Shown: positions 8,136-16,597, counted from the first letter of the stretch. The stretch: 35,019 bases of DNA from Methylobacterium sp. J-076 (GCF_022829405.1 NZ_JAKSXW010000094.1:1-35019); one strand, 5' to 3'. The notes: generated from the letters alone by a model not told the origin. Program-made: numbers and translations.

Positions 8136-8381
8136 ATGAGGCTGCTGATGCCGAGCCTAGCCGGGAGAAAGGATAGAAGCCCCCCGACTCGCCCTGACGT
8201 GCTGGTTCCGAAGGAGGTTGCGGCCGAGTGGGGTTGCTCCGAACAGCACGTCCGCAACATGGTCAATCGAGGCGAACTCGGACACTTCCGCCTCGGCGGG
8301 AAGCTGCTCAGGATCCCCCGTTCCGCCATGGATGAAGTTGAACGCGCTACGAAGGCGCCTCGGCGCGATAGGGGGAAATAG
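8136..8381 (+). CDS. Excisionase-like HTH protein (HTH_17/MerR fold)
   Basis: 81 residues from ATG 8136; ATG 8148 is an alternative. Residues 22-70 form a winged helix of the HTH_17 group: VPKEVAAEWGCSEQHVRNMV, then a wing with RLGGKLLRIPRSAMDE. These proteins act as excisionases (directionality factors for integrases) or as small regulators. It sits four bases before a second protein of the same kind, so the two are probably co-translated. The recombinase it might serve is about 17 kb away. Confidence 0.62.
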   Translation: MRLLMPSLAGRKDRSPPTRPDVLVPKEVAAEWGCSEQHVRNMVNRGELGHFRLGGKLLRIPRSAMDEVERATKAPRRDRGK

Positions 8382-8385
8382 ACCT

Positions 8386-8649
8386 GTGCCGAAGCGCAGT
8401 CCCGAGGATGCTGCCTCCACAGCTCCCGTTCGCGCGGAGGTCGTCCCCCGGCGCGGTCTCAGTCGGCAGGAGGCGGCCCGCTACGTCGGGATCAGCACCA
8501 CCAAGTTCGATGACCTTGTGCGCGAAGGCGAGATGCCCCAGCCCTTTCGGATCGGCTCCCGCACCATCTGGGATCTACGAAAACTGGATGCCGCCTTCGA
8601 CCTCCTGAGCGGTCCGGAGGAGCCGAACAGCTTTGCCGATTGGAGTTGA
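8386..8649 (+). CDS. Excisionase/AlpA-like HTH protein
   Basis: 87 residues from GTG 8386, chosen because longer forms would run through the upstream HTH gene. Residues 25-70 read LSRQEAARYVGISTTKFDDL, then a wing containing MPQPFRIGSRTIWD. This is the AlpA/HTH_17 pattern common in alphaproteobacterial prophages, where such proteins regulate excision or early genes. The tail is acidic. Two tandem HTH_17 proteins may form a small regulatory pair. Confidence 0.62.
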   Translation: MPKRSPEDAASTAPVRAEVVPRRGLSRQEAARYVGISTTKFDDLVREGEMPQPFRIGSRTIWDLRKLDAAFDLLSGPEEPNSFADWS

Positions 8650-8726
8650 AGCCCGTTCCCGGCCAAAGGTGGCAGCGTTGAATACATCCTTCTCGACAGC
8701 GGCAGACTGACAGCTATCTTGGCAGA

Positions 8727-9068
8727 ATGCGCTATGCTCTCGCCGTTGCTCTCGTTCTCGTCGGCTTTCAAGCCAATGCGCAAGGTGCCGATTGGGATTT
8801 CGACAAGTTGGGCGACCTGACGTGTTCTCAGTTCTCGGGACTGTACGGCACCCCCAATTACCTGAACGCTTCGCAGGCCCTCTCAGCCTATCTGGAAACG
8901 ACTGGACGGGCTGGTGAACGGCTGGGTAGTGCGTGCAATCAAATGGACTACGTGAAGGTCAGATGCGCGCAGTCGCCATCCGCGAAAGTAAAAGACGCTG
9001 TGCGATCTCTTCTAACGCGGGCGCAACGGGGTGAGAAACTGCCCCGTATCCCTCAGTGCGGGGCTTAA
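8727..9068 (+). CDS. Small periplasmic protein, possibly HdeA-like
   Basis: 113 residues. The signal peptide MRYALAVALVLVGFQANA is cleaved after ANA near residue 18. The mature protein has four Cys (LTCSQF, GSACNQM, VRCAQS, PQCGA) that could form two disulfides, and a mainly helical pattern. This is similar in size and layout to HdeA-type acid-stress chaperones, a suggestion rather than a firm call. It converges on the tail module: its stop is only four bases from the stop of the tape-measure gene. Confidence 0.55.
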   Translation: MRYALAVALVLVGFQANAQGADWDFDKLGDLTCSQFSGLYGTPNYLNASQALSAYLETTGRAGERLGSACNQMDYVKVRCAQSPSAKVKDAVRSLLTRAQRGEKLPRIPQCGA

Positions 9069-9071
9069 GCA

Positions 9072-11066
9072 TCAAGCGAACATGCTTGCCGCATAGCGAA
9101 GGTCATCCGCCTTCGCCCGCTCGCCGTGCCTTTGCCAGATCGCAGCTGTCTCGGCCGCGTCGCCGTGCGAGTTAATCGTGACGTGCATGTCGCCGCCCTT
9201 GTAGCTCTGCTGCTTCACGGAGTTGTCGTTGGTGGTCGAGCCGACCGGGGGGGCCGTCAGGAATTGGCTCGGATCAAACCCCTGCGTCGCAGCCCCGATA
9301 CCCCGAGCCTTGTCGGCATCAATCCGTCCGACCCCGATACCCTGCATCCGGCCAATGCCGACCCGCGCGGCGCCGTGCCAATCACCCCACCCGCGCTTGG
9401 CCGCCTCCTTCATGGCGAAATCGATCTGTGCTTTCCACGTCGTCGGGTCCCGAGCGTCTAGGCCGGTCTCGCGAGTGAATTTGCTCCCGAGCCCGTCCGC
9501 CGTGTTGCGGCCTCGCCCTGGATAGTGCAGCTGAAAATCTCCGAACGAGGTAGGCGCCCCGCTCGCATCAGGGTCCCCAGAGTAGACGTTAAAGCCCTCA
9601 CTCTGCGCGACGCGCAGCGCGGTCTCCGGGTCGATACCATTCCGCTTTGCCGCCTCGCGGATGTAGGCAGCACGCTCCTCCTTCGAGGCCGCGTGACCGA
9701 CGCCGGTCCCCTTGCCGATGCCGAGGGCTCGCAGCGCGCCACGACCCAAGCGCTTCGCTCGATCCCAGGCGCCTTCGCCGCCGCCGCTTGCCCCCCCGCC
9801 TACACCAGGAAGCTCGTCGCCGGGGTTGAGCTGTCCATCAGGTCGACCGCCAGTGCCGTTTAACGACTTCGAGGGGTCGCCTAGTCCGATGAGGGCGCCG
9901 CCGACTGCGGCGGTCCCGAGGATCGGAATTCCAAGCGCCGCGAATAGGGGGGCCAGCAGGACGAGGAGCGGCTTGAGCTCTTTGAGAACGCTGGCGAATG
10001 CCCCTGTGATCTTGGCGACGAACACGGTCGCGACGAACACGGCGAGCGCTTCGAGGGCTTCCTTGATCTTGTCCGTATCGGCGACCCACTTCCCGGTGGC
10101 CTCATCGATATGGCCGAACGTCGAGAGCAACCCGTCGATGAAAGCTTTCGCCTTGTCGCTGGTAGCGAGTTCGAGGAGCGCCTTGGAGAACCCTAGGACG
10201 AGCTGCGTGATCTTGGACAGGATTTCAGCGATCTGATCCCCGTGCTGTTCGAGAAAGGTATTGAACCCCTTCAGGTTGTCGCCAACGTCCTTGAAGATCT
10301 TTGAGGCGGCCTTCTCGCCGATGACGTTGATGGTGTCGAACATATCCCGCAGCGCGTGTTGCAACTGCTTGGCGTCGTCCGCCGCCTTGTCGGGGTTGAA
10401 CCCCATGCGGGCATACTTCGCCCGCTGCGCCGCCTCCTCGCCAGCCATCCGAGACGGGTCGGTCGCCCGCCACGTCTGCTCCGAGACGCCCATCTCCTGC
10501 ATGTAGAGGAGCTGCTGCTCATAGGGCTTGCCGCCGACGCTGCGGCGGAATTCCTTGTAGAGTTCGGTGGCCCCCCGGATGTTGCCCTTGGCGTCGCGCG
10601 CCTCGACGCCGACGCTCCGCAAAAATGCAGTGTAGCCCTGCGGGTTCGAGCGCAGCCGCGCCGCAAAGTTCTCTAGGTCGGAGAGCGCGCCGCCGGCCGT
10701 CCCGCCGAGTTGCGACACGGCCTGAGAGAACACCCGCAGATCCTGGACCGATGACCGGGTGCGCTCGCTGGCATAGGCCATGGCCTCCAACTTCGCAGCG
10801 ACGAGCGTGGCATAGCCCGCCATCGCGATGGTGAAGCCCTCGATAGCGACGGCGGCCGTCGAGGCGACGGTGACGAGGCCGCGCATCGCCTTCGTGGCGC
10901 GCTCGGTGCGCTCCTTCTGTTTCTTGTCATACTCCTGCTCAAGCTTTTCCCGGTTCTTGAGCGAGTCTTCCTGATCCTTAAGGGCCCGCTTCATCTTCTG
11001 TTCGGAAGATGAGTCAACGGCGAACCCGATGCTTACTAGAAATTCCTTGATGATGTCCGAGGCCAT
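9072..11066 (-). CDS. Phage tail tape-measure protein with a lytic transglycosylase/lysozyme-like domain
   Basis: 664 residues. The N-terminal 60 residues include a charged coiled coil (EQKMKRALKDQEDSLKNREK). Two hydrophobic segments follow: VTVASTAAVAIEGFTIAMAG near 65-85, and about 340-400 with long Ala/Leu/Val runs. A Gly-rich linker near 400-450 leads to a muramidase-like domain around 470-590, with AQSEGF holding the likely catalytic Glu and SFGDFQLHY as the partner motif. Tape measures set tail length and enter the target envelope, and a peptidoglycan-cutting domain helps that step. It is short for a tape measure, implying a tail of very roughly 100 nm or less. It is the last gene of the leftward tail operon. 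Confidence 0.78.
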   Translation of the reverse strand: MASDIIKEFLVSIGFAVDSSSEQKMKRALKDQEDSLKNREKLEQEYDKKQKERTERATKAMRGLVTVASTAAVAIEGFTIAMAGYATLVAAKLEAMAYASERTRSSVQDLRVFSQAVSQLGGTAGGALSDLENFAARLRSNPQGYTAFLRSVGVEARDAKGNIRGATELYKEFRRSVGGKPYEQQLLYMQEMGVSEQTWRATDPSRMAGEEAAQRAKYARMGFNPDKAADDAKQLQHALRDMFDTINVIGEKAASKIFKDVGDNLKGFNTFLEQHGDQIAEILSKITQLVLGFSKALLELATSDKAKAFIDGLLSTFGHIDEATGKWVADTDKIKEALEALAVFVATVFVAKITGAFASVLKELKPLLVLLAPLFAALGIPILGTAAVGGALIGLGDPSKSLNGTGGRPDGQLNPGDELPGVGGGASGGGEGAWDRAKRLGRGALRALGIGKGTGVGHAASKEERAAYIREAAKRNGIDPETALRVAQSEGFNVYSGDPDASGAPTSFGDFQLHYPGRGRNTADGLGSKFTRETGLDARDPTTWKAQIDFAMKEAAKRGWGDWHGAARVGIGRMQGIGVGRIDADKARGIGAATQGFDPSQFLTAPPVGSTTNDNSVKQQSYKGGDMHVTINSHGDAAETAAIWQRHGERAKADDLRYAASMFA

Positions 11067-11081
11067 TGTCTCGATCCCCGC

Positions 11082-12008
11082 CTATTGCTGAAATTCAATG
11101 AGGGCTTTGGGCAGGAAGCCGTCGCCGCTGGCCGCCGCGCAGTACAGGGTGTCGAACCACTCGCTGCCGCGCATGTTGCCGGTACGGTCCACGCCATAGA
11201 CCCGGTATCGGCCATCGGCCGCGATGCTCGGGAGCTTGGCAGTGTTGGGGTTCTCGTAGCCGAATGACGGGTCCGGTGCCGCACGGTCAATGGACGACTC
11301 GTCAATCTTGACGATGCGGTCCTTGTACATCGCGGGGTTGATGAGCGTGCGGACGATGATCCCGTTGAAGGTCTGCGTGGCGCGGCCCACCATGCCGGTC
11401 TGGCTATTCAGGGCCACATCACCGCCGGGCAGGGCCTCGGTCTTATGGATGACGTTGAGCTTGCCTGAGTTGAAGGACCAGTCCGCGCCGATATCCCGCG
11501 CAACCCGGCGCATGATGTCCCGCGCCTGCCCGAACAGGGGCACGGACTGCGGGTACTTGAACCCGTCGTTGAGCTTCGGGGACATGAACCCCTTGGTAAT
11601 GCCGTAGGGCGCGAACGCCTTCAGGCATTCATTGACGACATCCTGCCGGGTCGAGCCCTTGGGCAGGGTCTTGATGACCTGTCCCTTGATGTAAGCCTGA
11701 TCGCCGTCACCGCAGAACAGGTCCACGAAGGTATCGGTGCCGTTGATCTTGCCGCGATTGCCTTGCTTGATCGTGCCCTTGAAGATCGCCCCGTAGTGAT
11801 CCTGATAGCCCGCCTCCAAGATCACCGACTGGTTCTGTTGGCAGATCGCATTCTTGGTCGAGTCCGCGAGGTTCGTCAGCCGGATCTCAGCGACAGCGGG
11901 GGTCGCGACCCGCTTCTGCCGCACGAGGAATTCCACCTGCATGTCATCAAGGTTGAGGGTCTTCCCTCCGGCGATCAGGCGGCAGACCCGCAGATAGTTG
12001 TCGGCCAT
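11082..12008 (-). CDS. Baseplate hub-like protein (gp27/late control D type)
   Basis: 308 residues. The N-terminus (LNLDDMQVEFLVRQKRVATP, then AEIRLTNLADST) is the barrel entry common to hub proteins of contractile tails. A later part carries GQARDIMRRVARDIGADWSF and SGKLNVIHKTEALPGG, typical of the gpD/gp27 fold in which a trimer sits at the tail tip and holds the spike. The start is two bases after the stop of the frameshifted chaperone, and the tape-measure gene follows after 15 bases. The family was assigned by pattern and gene order, and homology should be remote. Confidence 0.62.
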   Translation of the reverse strand: MADNYLRVCRLIAGGKTLNLDDMQVEFLVRQKRVATPAVAEIRLTNLADSTKNAICQQNQSVILEAGYQDHYGAIFKGTIKQGNRGKINGTDTFVDLFCGDGDQAYIKGQVIKTLPKGSTRQDVVNECLKAFAPYGITKGFMSPKLNDGFKYPQSVPLFGQARDIMRRVARDIGADWSFNSGKLNVIHKTEALPGGDVALNSQTGMVGRATQTFNGIIVRTLINPAMYKDRIVKIDESSIDRAAPDPSFGYENPNTAKLPSIAADGRYRVYGVDRTGNMRGSEWFDTLYCAAASGDGFLPKALIEFQQ

Positions 12009-12010
12009 GG

Positions 12011-12687
12011 CTATGACCTCGCCCGTGCAGCTTCAGCCTCGGCGGCCTTGTGCGCCCGGCGGCGGTTCTCATCGCGGGCCGAGAGGGCGTCCACCATCTG
12101 GGCGACGTCTGCGAGGCGCAGCGTCCCATCGTGCAGGTCGCGGTAACTGCACATCGGCGGTTCGGCCATGACCGGCCACATGAGCCAGTCGAGGTTATCC
12201 GGGAGCCTCACGGGGCTATAGTCCGGCGCAGAAGACCGAGTTCGGTCAAACTCGATAGCGCTTCTGAAAAAAAAACTGTGATGGCCTCCCGGAGTACGGC
12301 GTAGCAGATCCGCAGGACATGGATCATTCGCAGGCTCGGCACGGCGGGGCTCTGGACCTCCAGGTCCCAAGTCGGCACCCACGCCTCACCATCCAGCATC
12401 TCCGTCGCGCCCATGCACCGCGCGATGACGTAGTTCGAGTCATCCTCGGACAGGTCGGCGAATGCCTTCAGGAGGGGAGCGCTCCCCTCGATTACACCCG
12501 CGAGCCGATCCACCTCAGCGACTTCTTCGCCGTCGCCGGCATCGGCGAGCGCGAACATGAAGGTGCTGGTGTTCTTCACGACCGGGGCCACCCGGCGAAC
12601 GCAATGAAACTCCTCGGCCGCGCTCAGCGTCCGGTGCCGGAATGTGTCCGGGCCGATCATGAAGCGAGTGGGGGTGGGCAGGGTCAA
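12011..12687 (-). CDS. Tail assembly chaperone, -1 frameshift fusion (G-T-like long form)
   Basis: The upstream frame (12687 to 12208) starts at TTG with GGAGAG before it. It carries TLSAAEEFHCVRRVAPVV, a motif of tail assembly chaperones. A run of nine T on the coding strand (12275-12267) contains T_TTT_TTT in the reading phase. A -1 slip there leads into the frame that ends at TAG 12011. The fused protein is about 225 residues, and its extension includes WPVMAEPPMCSYRDLHDG and LADVAQMVDALSARDEN, which looks like real coding sequence. Short and long forms made by a -1 slip upstream of tail genes are a classic feature (lambda gpG/gpGT and relatives). The extension has no start of its own near the slip site. 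Confidence 0.75.
12208..12687 (-). CDS. Tail assembly chaperone, short form (zero frame)
   Basis: This is the 159-residue product made when ribosomes do not slip. It shares the first 140 residues with the long form and ends with a 19-residue tail beginning SEALSS. The chaperone motif TLSAAEEFHCVRRVAPVV lies near residues 20-37. In known systems the short form is in large excess and both forms coat the tape-measure protein before tube assembly. A second chaperone-like protein is encoded at 15316-15957. Confidence 0.7.
   Translation of the reverse strand: MTLPTPTRFMIGPDTFRHRTLSAAEEFHCVRRVAPVVKNTSTFMFALADAGDGEEVAEVDRLAGVIEGSAPLLKAFADLSEDDSNYVIARCMGATEMLDGEAWVPTWDLEVQSPAVPSLRMIHVLRICYAVLREAITVFFSEALSSLTELGLLRRTIAP
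12266..12280 (-). promoter_or_regulatory. Slippery site for -1 programmed frameshifting
   Basis: On the coding strand the run is CACAG followed by nine T and then C. Zero-frame codons are ACA GTT TTT TTT TCA, so the heptamer T_TTT_TTT sits exactly in phase at 12274-12268. After a -1 shift the next codon is TTC (12268-12266) and the frame stays open to 12011. No long G-rich stem is obvious immediately after the site. A homopolymer of nine could also hold an assembly length error, which reads should exclude. Confidence 0.7.
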
Positions 12688-12696
12688 GACGCTCTC

Positions 12697-13536
12697 CTAG
12701 TCGAGCGAGGTCATGGCGGCCGTATCGACCGGGGCGTGCGTGTCGGCCCTGATCTGAGCGGCGAGGGCGGCATTCATCGCGAGGCGGGCCCCCGGCTGGA
12801 CGAAAGTGCCAATCGCGGTTTGGACGGGGGAGCGTGGAACGCCGGGAACGGGTGCGACGAGACCCGAGACCGTCGCCACCGCCGAGGCGAGCATCTGCAT
12901 GGATTGGCCCTGCGCGAGGGCATCGGCGCTTCCCGCCGTAACGGTCGAGACGATAGCAGCCTGCCCCGAGACCCATTGCGTCGCTGCCGAGACCGACATG
13001 CCGCCGCTGATGACGGAGGCAACGACACTCGGAAGTGCCGACGAGAGCCCGGCGAGCAGCGGTTCCGACGCCACGGGTCCAAGAACGCGGGCAGGGTCGA
13101 GAGCGGCTGGCACGGCGCCCCCCAGCATACCGAGGAGGCTATCGTGCCCCGCCAAGGCCATGAGGCCCGCCTGCCCGTTGGTGAGCCCGGAAAGGTTATC
13201 GCCCGCCGCCTGAAAGGCCGTGAGGGCGCTCGAAAGCCCGGATGACCCCGTAAGCGCTGAAATCAGGGCGCCAGCGTCCGATATGGCGCTTGATTGTAGT
13301 TGGGTAACGGCTTGCCCGATTTGGGCCTGTAGCCCCCCTGTGAGCGCAGCCATGGGGTTCGCCAGCACGGACGACAGGTTCCCGTCCGCCAGCACCTTCT
13401 GCATCAGGCCCGCGAGGTTGCCGCCCTGAAGCACCTTGGCGAGCGGCAGGTTCTCGAACATCGCGCTCGCGACCTTGCGATGCGGGGTCCCGTCGAGGAG
13501 TTGCAGGACGCTGGGGAGGGAGACGCCGCCAGACAT
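12697..13536 (-). CDS. Unknown protein inside the tail operon
   Basis: 279 residues, Ala, Gly, Ser and Leu rich, with a run of predicted helices and repeated small-residue stretches. No Cys cluster, signal peptide or known motif is visible. Its ATG overlaps the stop of the spike gene (ATGA at 13536) and its stop lies 10 bases before the chaperone start, so it is an integral part of the tail operon. The position between spike and chaperone suggests a structural or assembly role. No family was recognised. Confidence 0.65.
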   Translation of the reverse strand: MSGGVSLPSVLQLLDGTPHRKVASAMFENLPLAKVLQGGNLAGLMQKVLADGNLSSVLANPMAALTGGLQAQIGQAVTQLQSSAISDAGALISALTGSSGLSSALTAFQAAGDNLSGLTNGQAGLMALAGHDSLLGMLGGAVPAALDPARVLGPVASEPLLAGLSSALPSVVASVISGGMSVSAATQWVSGQAAIVSTVTAGSADALAQGQSMQMLASAVATVSGLVAPVPGVPRSPVQTAIGTFVQPGARLAMNAALAAQIRADTHAPVDTAAMTSLD

Positions 13537-14201
13537 CAGCCGATCCCACAGTTATGCAGGAACTTGGCCGTCGCCTGCTGGATCGTGCCGGCATCAACGT
13601 GGTGCTTCGATCCCCCGACCTCCGTCTGCACCGCCGCGCCATTGACCTGGTGGGCTGCGCCCTCGCGGATCGCCGTGACCGCCGTCTGCGAGACGTCGTG
13701 CAGGGATTTCTTGTCGTCGGTGCGGGTCTGGGCGGAGGTGGTCGAGACGCCCTTCAGCTTGTTAGGGTCCGAGCGGGCACCTGGCCGAAAGCGCCCGCTG
13801 GCAAGCCCGTTGACCTCGCCGTCCTGCGGCTGCTGCACGCCGCCGTTCTGGCGCCAGAAGCCGTGACCGCGCGTGCTGAAGTCAATCCAACCCTCGTCCC
13901 CAACCTCGGTAGGGAAGGTATGTGTGATGCCGCCTGACCCGCTCCAGTTGATCGGGATGTCCGTGAACTCGGGCAACTCGACGTAGGTCACGGTCCCATC
14001 GTCTTGGCGCTGCGGGATCTTGACCGCCGCCTTGACCGTGATGCTGTGCCCGTCGTCCGACTTCTTGGTCACGATGACCGGCAGGGACGTAAAGGTCTCA
14101 GCGCGCACGGCCTCCACTACCGCCCGCACGAATTCCTCGGGGCTCTGCTGGTTGCCGAGCGCCGCCTGCGCCGCGCCGTGACTGCCGGGTGCGTCGCTCA
14201 T
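13536..14201 (-). CDS. Baseplate spike/puncturing protein (Gp138 N-terminal type)
   Basis: 221 residues. The N-terminal 110 residues match the Gp138-like OB-fold entry: SLPVIVTKKSDDGHSITVKA, then VELPEFTDIPINWSGSGGIT and a GDEGWIDFS stretch. The remainder, with FWRQNGGVQQPQDGEVNGL and a series of short beta-like turns, fits a spike that tapers from the OB barrel. There is no PAAR-like tip here. Such proteins form the membrane-piercing trimer under the hub of contractile tails. The stop overlaps the next gene, and four bases separate its start from the plug gene. Confidence 0.72.
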   Translation of the reverse strand: MSDAPGSHGAAQAALGNQQSPEEFVRAVVEAVRAETFTSLPVIVTKKSDDGHSITVKAAVKIPQRQDDGTVTYVELPEFTDIPINWSGSGGITHTFPTEVGDEGWIDFSTRGHGFWRQNGGVQQPQDGEVNGLASGRFRPGARSDPNKLKGVSTTSAQTRTDDKKSLHDVSQTAVTAIREGAAHQVNGAAVQTEVGGSKHHVDAGTIQQATAKFLHNCGIG

Positions 14202-14204
14202 GCT

Positions 14205-14525
14205 CTAGTCCGGGACGAAGAAGACGCGGGAGGTGACGCCGAGCCCGTCGAAGGTCGGGATGTCACCCGTATCGGCGTCGGACGTGACGACGAGCCCGCC
14301 GGGGAACCCGAGATGGCGGTACTGCCCGAGGAGATCGACGCCGGTCACGAGAGGAATGCCCGCGACGAGGAGGTTCTGGTTCTCGTCTCCGATATCGAGG
14401 TTCCACGTCCCGACACCCGCGTCGTTCCACGTCAGCCGGAAGTTGTACGTCTTGGGCCCGAGATCTTGGACGAACCGCTGCGCCGTGCTCGGCACGATCT
14501 TCAATTCAACAATGCCATTGCTCAC
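14205..14525 (-). CDS. Baseplate plug protein (Pam3 gp18-like)
   Basis: 106 residues from a GTG start that overlaps the upstream stop (GTGA). The whole chain is beta-rich: RFVQDLGPKTYNFRLTWND, LLVAGIPLVTGVDLLGQYRH, LGFPGGLVV, and the closing PTFDGLGVTSRVFFV. This pattern matches the small plug proteins that close the tube at the baseplate in cyanophage Pam3 and many prophages. It points to a simple contractile-type tail, although no sheath gene is present. The assignment rests on the conserved ends and on gene order next to the Dit-like and spike genes. Confidence 0.7.
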   Translation of the reverse strand: MSNGIVELKIVPSTAQRFVQDLGPKTYNFRLTWNDAGVGTWNLDIGDENQNLLVAGIPLVTGVDLLGQYRHLGFPGGLVVTSDADTGDIPTFDGLGVTSRVFFVPD

Positions 14526-15304
14526 GGGCTTCCTCCGAAAACGTTGTAGTAGTTCGGCCCAGAGACTTGCAGGCCGCCTACCTCGGGCAGGGACGCAACG
14601 GAGAGATCCGGCACGGTGATGGCCTGCGCGCTGAAGCCGCTGCCCGGCATTGCCGTGATCTGATTGATAGTGAGATCTGGGCCGGGGATGTTGAGGCCGC
14701 TGGTGATGAAGTCCTGGCCAACCGCACGAGTCCCATCGACGGTGTAGGAGCCTGGATTGAAGGCCCCCGCAAAAGCCTGCGGGCTCACGTCCGTCCCCGT
14801 CACCGTGCCGCGATCCGTGACCGCGCCCGTATTGGCAGGGTCGGACTGATTGGCGGGGTTGGTGGCAGGCTGGACCGTGTTCGCGTTGCTGGTCTGCGTC
14901 CGGGAGATCTGCAACTCCCGGAAAGTGATCCGGGGCACCATGGCGTTGTAGGTGCGCGAGCTGATAGGGTCGGTTAGCGACTCCAACAGCATATTCCGAT
15001 AGAGGCGACGACTAGTCGAGATCGTGAAGGGCTGCCGTGTCGCCTGTAGCGCCAGCAGCCTCGAATAGATCTGCTGGATGTAGCCGGAAAATCCCGCAGT
15101 CGAGTCGGACCAGCCTGCGACCATCTCAAGCCGGACGGGCAACTTAACGCTGTGATCTGAGCGCACTGCCCCGTCCTCGCAGGGATAGGCAGTGATCGCC
15201 AACGCATCGAGGCCGACCGCTTCGATGGTCACATCCGGGACGAGCGTCGCGATCTGAAAGGGCCCTCCCGTGAATAGGGCGTAGTTGCCGATGCCGCCGG
15301 CCAT
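14522..15304 (-). CDS. Dit-like baseplate/distal tail protein
   Basis: 260 residues. The N-terminal 140 residues show the Dit-like pattern: ALAITAYPCEDGAVRSDHSV, KLPVRLEMVAGWSDST, then LLALQATRQPFTISTSRRLY and PRITFRELQISRTQ. The C-terminal half is Asn, Thr and Pro rich and probably flexible, as in the linkers that hold other baseplate parts. Dit-like proteins ring the tube end and connect hub to baseplate. The gene follows the chaperone after 11 bases and overlaps the plug gene. Confidence 0.72.
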   Translation of the reverse strand: MAGGIGNYALFTGGPFQIATLVPDVTIEAVGLDALAITAYPCEDGAVRSDHSVKLPVRLEMVAGWSDSTAGFSGYIQQIYSRLLALQATRQPFTISTSRRLYRNMLLESLTDPISSRTYNAMVPRITFRELQISRTQTSNANTVQPATNPANQSDPANTGAVTDRGTVTGTDVSPQAFAGAFNPGSYTVDGTRAVGQDFITSGLNIPGPDLTINQITAMPGSGFSAQAITVPDLSVASLPEVGGLQVSGPNYYNVFGGSP

Positions 15305-15315
15305 CGCCGCGCCTC

Positions 15316-15957
15316 CTACTCAGCGCCAGGTGCGCCGGGCGGGCGCGGCTGCAACCCTGCGGCGGCCTTCAACGCGGGGCCGGGCTTCAGGTCGAGGGAC
15401 CCAATGTATTCAACGATGCTGTCCTTGAATTCCTCGATCAGGTAGCGGACGACCAAGGCTAACATCGTGAAGCCGTCGATGTCATCGTAAGCCGGCTGGT
15501 CGTTCTTAGTGTCCCAGAGGGGCATCCCCCCGCGACCATCCTCCTTTTCCCGCCAGATTTTGCCCATGCACTTACGAATGATCGTGTTGACGGTCTCCTC
15601 GTCGGCCGCAGCAGCAGCGCCGAGGACGCTCGTCGCCAGATCAATTGCATCGGCGATAACCTGATCGGTCGTGACGTCCTTTGGCACGCCCTCCTCTTGG
15701 CTTGCCGCAAGGCTTGCCATGCTGGCGAGGCGGGCGATGATCGCCTTGCGGCCCTGCTCTGGCTTCACCGCTCCGAGCAGGATCGGGGCGAGACGTCGTG
15801 CGATATGGACTTGCTGAAGCGGGTCGAGCTGTTGGGCGCTGTACTTGTGGCCGCGAAGCTCGAAGAAATGCACGCTCTGGTTGTAGCGCAGGGCCGTGCC
15901 GGCATAGTTGTCGATAGGTACTCCGTACCTGTTCCGCTTTTCAGACCGTATCATCAC
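15316..15957 (-). CDS. Tail assembly chaperone-like protein (first copy)
   Basis: 213 residues. It starts GTG ATG and either codon could be used. Near residue 40 lies QLDPLQQVHIARRLAPIL, which lines up with TLSAAEEFHCVRRVAPVV of the protein encoded at 12687, so the two are related. The rest is helical (TVNTIIRKCMGKIWREKEDG, then FTMLALVVRYLIEEF) and the end is Pro-rich. It lacks a slippery run. Two chaperone paralogues in one tail operon are unusual; one may serve the tape measure and the other a different tail part. Confidence 0.65.
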   Translation of the reverse strand: MMIRSEKRNRYGVPIDNYAGTALRYNQSVHFFELRGHKYSAQQLDPLQQVHIARRLAPILLGAVKPEQGRKAIIARLASMASLAASQEEGVPKDVTTDQVIADAIDLATSVLGAAAAADEETVNTIIRKCMGKIWREKEDGRGGMPLWDTKNDQPAYDDIDGFTMLALVVRYLIEEFKDSIVEYIGSLDLKPGPALKAAAGLQPRPPGAPGAE

Positions 15958-15976
15958 GAGATCTCTCTGATGTTAT

Positions 15977-16597
15977 CTACTCTTTTTTTCGCGCGGTGGT
16001 CACATCCGCCGTATGCTTCTGATCAATGCGTCCAGCAAATGCTTGCGCAACACCGCTGAGGAATGAGTCACGATCAACCGGTTTCATGCTCTGAACGATG
16101 CTGGCCAATTTCCACATGACTGCCATCCCGTCGATGAACTGCCAGGTCTCCGCAAAGAGATCCTCGCGACGTGAAAGGTAGTCGTCCTCGACGGCCCGTC
16201 TGAAAGATGGATCTGCTAAGGCAGCAAGAGCGTGCTCTTCAGATATATTGCTTTCTAAATTTCGAGCCTGCGCAACTGCGGCGATGCTTTGGATGAAGGC
16301 ATCGCTCGCAAACTTCGCAAAGCAGAAGCCAATCTTCCCGTTGAAGTGCTCAACGGTCTCTCCATCGTACTTGGCAACTGCCTCACGCACGGCTTCTTCT
16401 TGCGCTGAGACGTACACGCTATCCTTGATCGCCTGTTCACCGAAGCGGCTGATGGACAAGCCTGCGACTTCAGCGTGACGACGCATTAATTCGTATACGG
16501 CTTCATCAAGCGGAACCGTCACGTTTCGCTTCGGAGACTTAGGCCGCTCTGTACGAGAACGGCCAGTTCCATGAGCGGCCGGATCATTGTCTGGCAT
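15977..16597 (-). CDS. RHH-like DNA-binding protein heading the tail operon
   Basis: 206 residues. A basic N-terminus (RTERPKSPKRNVTVPLDEAV) leads into a strand and two helices (VPLDEAVYELMRRHAEVAGL, SISRFGEQAIKD) of the ribbon-helix-helix kind. The C-terminal 130 residues are helical and unknown. GGGAGACAGGTGA before the ATG is a good ribosome site. It is first in the leftward operon and its upstream region holds two perfect 7-bp inverted repeats, so it may repress its own operon and the divergent replication operon. Confidence 0.55.
   Translation of the reverse strand: MPDNDPAAHGTGRSRTERPKSPKRNVTVPLDEAVYELMRRHAEVAGLSISRFGEQAIKDSVYVSAQEEAVREAVAKYDGETVEHFNGKIGFCFAKFASDAFIQSIAAVAQARNLESNISEEHALAALADPSFRRAVEDDYLSRREDLFAETWQFIDGMAVMWKLASIVQSMKPVDRDSFLSGVAQAFAGRIDQKHTADVTTARKKE

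Noticed and set aside
15977..16000. Run of seven A on the coding strand near the end of the RHH-like gene as a second frameshift site
   Set aside because: A -1 slip would add only about nine codons before a stop, with no recognisable extension. Chance is the simpler reading.
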